NCBI GenBank assembly: GCA_035236585.1
Contig: CP141136.1
Coordinates: forward strand, 48,749,136-48,813,135
Length of the DNA: 64,000 bases
Direction: 5' to 3'
Origin: Warburgia ugandensis
Taxonomy: Eukaryota > Streptophyta > Magnoliopsida > Canellales > Canellaceae
The stretch's first letter is position 1. Every line of letters begins with the position of its first letter. The notes beneath the pieces are model-generated. The model had not been told where the DNA came from and ran no database searches. It was given only the letters and a program-made list of their open reading frames with translations. Positions 60,071 to 64,000 of the stretch are shown here, piece after piece. The position numbers and the translations under genes are program-made.

Positions 60071-61595
60071 GATTTGGAACATGATAGCCAAACAGGAAAG
60101 TGAGTGGAGTAGCTTTAATTTGGAAGAAGACTTGAAGACCATCCATTTTAATTCCATATTCGGACATTGATTAGAGTTTGTCTCTTGGACTGGTATTAGA
60201 CTTTTGAGATTTTACATAGAGGTATATATATTTGCATAGATTGAACCCATATTATGGTATGGAGAATGTTAAATCTTAGATGTAAATATTGTGGTCATCA
60301 CGGATGGAACTTGGTGACATTTGACTTGATTTATTATCGTCTTTCATTAGCCTGTGCATTTATTTTGGTTTTGAATCAAGCATGCTCAGAGTATCATGGA
60401 TTTAATTTTATTTATGATTACAGTTTTTGAATGTGGTCGACCCCTGAGGTTTTCGCTTTCAATCAATTCTTTTTGCGCTAAAATTTTTATACTTTAAATT
60501 TTCATTTTTAGGGATCCCATTTATTTTCTTAAAACATATTATTATTTTTATTATTATGGGGAAAAAGGTTTGTAAACACCCGGGGCGTTACAATATCATA
60601 TATATTGAAATTGTTAAAAGTCATACAAAGTTATGAACATAGTCCATAGGTTTTATAACTTTCATTACCAGACCATACTGGGTCTCATACATATACCCCT
60701 TACCATATGGGGTTCATAAAACTCCAGTCACTGTTGACAACATCATAAAAGGCATCTCATCATGACATCATCATATAAGGCATCTCATCATACCATAGTG
60801 CATCAAATACAAGGACTACTATGTTGCAGTCTAAATCCATACAACATGACTGGATAACTGCATAATAATCCACCTATACCATCCTCGGTGGAAATAGCAA
60901 CATCCATGTCTACATGGGGGGGATCATGGCTATCACAGTGGCGGCCTTCCCATGATTTCCCCACCCAACTTTTAGCAACACAGCGCATGGTATCCATAAC
61001 ATAATAAATTTTGGAGAGTAGGTGGCCAAACCCTCATAACTCTCCTAGCATAGCATAGCATCGCCAGGCCTACGCCTATCTAAAACAAAACTCTCAGACC
61101 TCCACGCCAGGATCTAAAATAATCATAATAATAAGCACTTTGCCTATTCATATATTTCATAACAAGAATAACATCCTCACTTATTTGATGATAACCCACT
61201 CAAGATGTATCCTATAAACCTAGACTCATACATCATCAATACTGACATTGTACCCATGTACCATAAACAAAATTTCACAATTCACATACATGATGTACAA
61301 GGCATAAGCATCATTTATAACATGCAATTCTTTTAATTAACATTATCTTCATCATTACAATTTAAAGCATGCTAAATATCAATCATACCATTTTAGTTTC
61401 ATAGCATTCATAATTGGAAATAAGATCATGTTTGGAACATGCATCTTATTATTTAGACATGTTGTCTTAAATTTTCAGCTATCTCATGTGACGCCTTCAT
61501 TGGATTCCACTAACTTCAATCACCCTCTTCTTCACTATTGTCCTAGTGCTCTTCAATCTATACAACGCATAAAAGTTCTTTTCTTAATACATTGA

Positions 61596-61613
61596 ATATA
61601 TATATATATATAT
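61596..61613. repeat. (AT)n microsatellite
   Basis: Nine AT units inside the minus-strand 3' LTR. Confidence 0.85.
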
Positions 61614-63747
61614 TTGATTTAATTATATTCATAATTTTAAGAATTTGATGCAATCCAAGGCTTGGATCATCATTATCAGATCTTTACATGGATGATCAAG
61701 ACTCATGTGAGTTGATCAAGGATTTTGGGGATGTTAGTCCTTAGTTTAGGGTTGAGATTTATGGTTGGATCTATGTGGACATCTAAATTGTGTTTTTCAT
61801 CATATTACATGGTCAGATTTAACTAATTTAAGGTTGTACATTGGTCAGATAGACCACTTCCAGCTTTGGATTGATGATCAAAACTCATCTATGAGGTCTG
61901 ATCGTTAATTTGACATCAACAAGTCATTATTTGAATAGTGATAGATCAGACATCTGAGGTTTCTTGCTAAGTTTTCATCCAAATTACAACATTCTAGTCA
62001 CATCCTAGCTAATTCAAGGTTGTAGGATTCATTCGTACTATCTAATCATAAATCAAACACTGCAAAATTATTGTGTGAACAATACCCGATCAAATGGCTA
62101 AGATTGTCTAATTGATTTGCAGTCAATTTACATCTAAATTCATCAATTTGTTCTATATTATAATAATTTTAGGGATGTTTAATTCATCTATGGTGTCTGA
62201 TCAGTGATCAGACATCAAATTTGTACTATATGAACAAAGCCTGATCAAACGAGTGAGATTATTCGATCAATTTTATAGTCTAGATCGGCAAATCTGAGTT
62301 GATTTTAGGGTTTGTCAACCTTGCATCGACCTATCCATAAGCTTAGATTAAGAAATTGATAGTTGGATCATCCTTAAATTTAGATCTAGGATAGAAATTA
62401 ATAGATCTAACAAATTATATCAAATCAAAAGATGGGCTTCATGGATCTTACGTTTGAGTGTGTTTTCGTGCTTCCTCCACCCCTGGATGAGCTAGATCGA
62501 CATTGATTTTAGGTGCATGCTCCCCAATCTAGTTGCACTGTAGAGTCCTCTTCAATTGATGGCCTAGATCATCCTAGATCCATCCAAAACTATGGGGTTT
62601 TGGTTCTTCTAGGCCAGCCATAGAAGATGACAGCTCAAATCATTGATCCGATTTGTCAGCGTCTCTGGCGACGGCCCGCAACTGTGGCCAACCCAAAACC
62701 CCCATGAAACTTCATCCAATCAAAATGGAAACAAAGGGCTTTTGCCCTAGACCTTGAGGCGAACAAGGTGGGGGTTTCGGATTTGGAATATGAGCTTCCA
62801 TCTTCACTGGCGAGCTCCATTTTTCCCAACAACATGGAAACCCTACCCACATCCATTTTCTCGTGCTCCCCAACTTGACTGGTTTCCCCGGCGAGCTCTC
62901 TCTCTCCTTCCTCTTCCTTCTTATTTTCTTTCTTCTTCTCTTTCTTTCCTCCTCTTCATCAAGTTTTGTCGGGTTTTGGGAATAGACCTAACTCTATTCC
63001 CTACGTTTTAGTTAAGTGGGAGGTGCCATTAGCAAATGTGTGCCCCCTCCTTTTTGTTATTTTACTTTTGTTTTGTTTTATTTATTTTAAAGTTGCATAA
63101 TGGTGTTTTTACTATTTTGAACAACATGATATCAGTCAAAGAAAAGGTAAGACATACTAATGATGTTTTTCAACTCCATTGATTGTCACATTGACTTAGC
63201 AAAATTACTAAAATACCCTTTTGTAAGAAAATTACCGTTTATTCGTCCAATCACCAATTTTAGCGAACTTAGTGTCATTGGATTTGTATCGAAGAGTAGA
63301 ATCTAGATTTTATAATTTCAATTTCATGTTCTTAGTTTTCATATCTTTTAATTACCGTATTGTCTTTGACTTCAAAGGGCCATAACTTCTTCATCTAAAC
63401 TCTGTTTTCAGTGTTCTTTAGTTCGTTGGATTCTATTTTCTAAGTACTACCTAATGGTTTTAGTTTTACTTTCAAATTATAATTCTATATGCTACTTGAA
63501 AAATTATAACTTGATTATAGAATAGTGTAATTTTGGGGTGAAATTCATCCATAATCCAATTTCAGTGTTCTTTATGTCGTTGGACTAAATTTTTCGAGTA
63601 CATTTCCAAACATTCATGTTTTCACACCAAATTCCATTTCTATATAAAAATTTATTTTCTCTAGGTCAAAATTCCAATTATATTCCAAATTTCTAATTTC
63701 ACATAATAACACCCAGAATAGTATTTACAAAATTTGGGGTTGTTACA

Positions 63748-64000
63748 ATCTTCCCTCAATTGAATTTCGTCCTTGAAATTCTTTTCATGCTATTTTCAAA
63801 CTGTTCTAGGAGTTTTCTCATTCCATCCCAAATTTAATTTCTTATTATTCCTTCCATGAAACAATATCCTCGAAAACATAACTGGTCTTTAACTTAACTA
63901 AATACATTCAACTTAATGCATCGCTTTTCCATTTGCTATAAATAGTAAGGGACCACTTTCTTTGCGCCACTCTAATATTTGACCTTTGCTTAATAAGCCA
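63748..64000 (-). mobile_element. Internal 3' end of the Tekay-like element, with polypurine tract
   Basis: On the minus strand, leading into the LTR, the sequence reads tttcaaggacgaaattc and then attgagggaagat directly before TGTAACAACCCC. Purine-rich sequence at this place and the ggacgaaattc motif are characteristic of the end of Tekay/Del elements. The rest, to the window edge, is 3' untranslated or pol-end sequence with no readable domain. The element's gag-pol would lie to the right. Confidence 0.7.

Larger units (their letters stand above)
57740..60592 (+). mobile_element. Tekay-like solo LTR (ATATC duplication)
   Basis: It starts TATAATAACC (TG start changed to TA) and ends CACCCGGGGCGTTACA, with ATATC at 57735-57739 and 60593-60597; 2853 bp. 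It is a sister of 46699-49918: both have a gttgtgatcg-like segment, a catggtgatcgga region (58164 and 47392), a GC-rich tract and the TGAGGCATTGC stem-loop. The TATA box is only about 90 bp from the start, so U3 is very short. Frames at 58400-58713 on both strands follow the GC-rich tract and are not genes. Confidence 0.85.
56986..63747 (-). mobile_element. 3' LTR of a minus-strand Tekay-like element
   Basis: It starts TGTAACAACCCC at 63747 and ends GGGGTGTCA at 56986. TCTTA at 56981-56985 is its likely target duplication. Just right of 63747 lies the conserved end of the element's internal region, so this is the 3' LTR of an element whose body continues past the window, not a solo LTR. Own length is about 3.9 kb after removing the insertion at 57740-60592. 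It is the closest relative of the LTR at 8763-18085. U3 modules are at 63380-63450 and 63551-63588, the stem-loop at 57361. Frames at 60803-60997 and 62656-63011 are LTR sequence. Confidence 0.82.

Noticed and set aside
1..64000. Host genes, tRNA, rRNA or CRISPR arrays
   Set aside because: No intact host-like coding region or tRNA cloverleaf was seen. The only tRNA-related sequences are retroelement primer sites, and the tandem repeats lack spaced palindromic structure.

Overview
The window is nuclear DNA of a flowering plant and consists almost entirely of nested transposable elements. I find no intact host gene, rRNA, tRNA or CRISPR array. The plant assignment rests on plant-type lineages: Athila/Tat-like and Tekay/Del-like Ty3/gypsy elements, a Ty1/copia element, an RTE-type LINE and a CACTA transposon. 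AT richness and many C-to-T type changes fit old, methylated intergenic heterochromatin. The species cannot be named from this sequence. Every coding remnant carries stops or frameshifts, and nearly all long open frames lie inside LTRs and look spurious.

Left block (1-7434). A truncated Tekay-like LTR (361-1836) abuts the integrase end of an Athila-type element (1838-3066), followed by its 3' non-coding region and 3' LTR (4879-7282). That element sits in the tail of another LTR ending at 7434.

Middle block (7435-38170). A minus-strand copia element is split: its integrase C-terminal part is at 7970-8514 and its gag, protease and integrase N-terminal parts are at 32447-34690. The splitting insertion is a plus-strand Athila-like LTR (8515-32446, target duplication CCATG). 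It was itself hit by a plus Tekay-like LTR (8763-18085, AGAAC) and a minus Tekay-like LTR (18372-29209, TAATT). The latter was hit by a further LTR (22602-27578, AGGGA). Inside 8763-18085 lies a rearranged composite with a minus-strand gag-protease remnant, a tRNA-iMet-type primer binding site and a 5' LTR. A second, inverted Athila-like LTR (34973 to about 37040) and an RTE LINE tail (37752-38170) close this block.

Right block (38190-64000). An Athila-like element has a 5' LTR, a decayed tRNA-Asp-type primer site, gag and protease. It is broken into pieces by a CACTA transposon (42482-53886), a solo LTR (54191-55998) and the 3' LTR of a minus-strand Tekay-like element that runs off the right edge (56986 to beyond 64000). 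The CACTA contains a solo LTR (44454-50245, AGAAC) that contains another (46699-49918, ATTAA). The right-edge LTR contains a solo LTR (57740-60592, ATATC).

Two unexplained signals recur in the Tekay-like LTRs. One is a stem-loop 350-550 bp before the LTR 3' end whose stem is kept by paired base changes. The other is a conserved U3 module, often present twice. These, with the palindrome-rich CACTA ends, are the best leads in the window.
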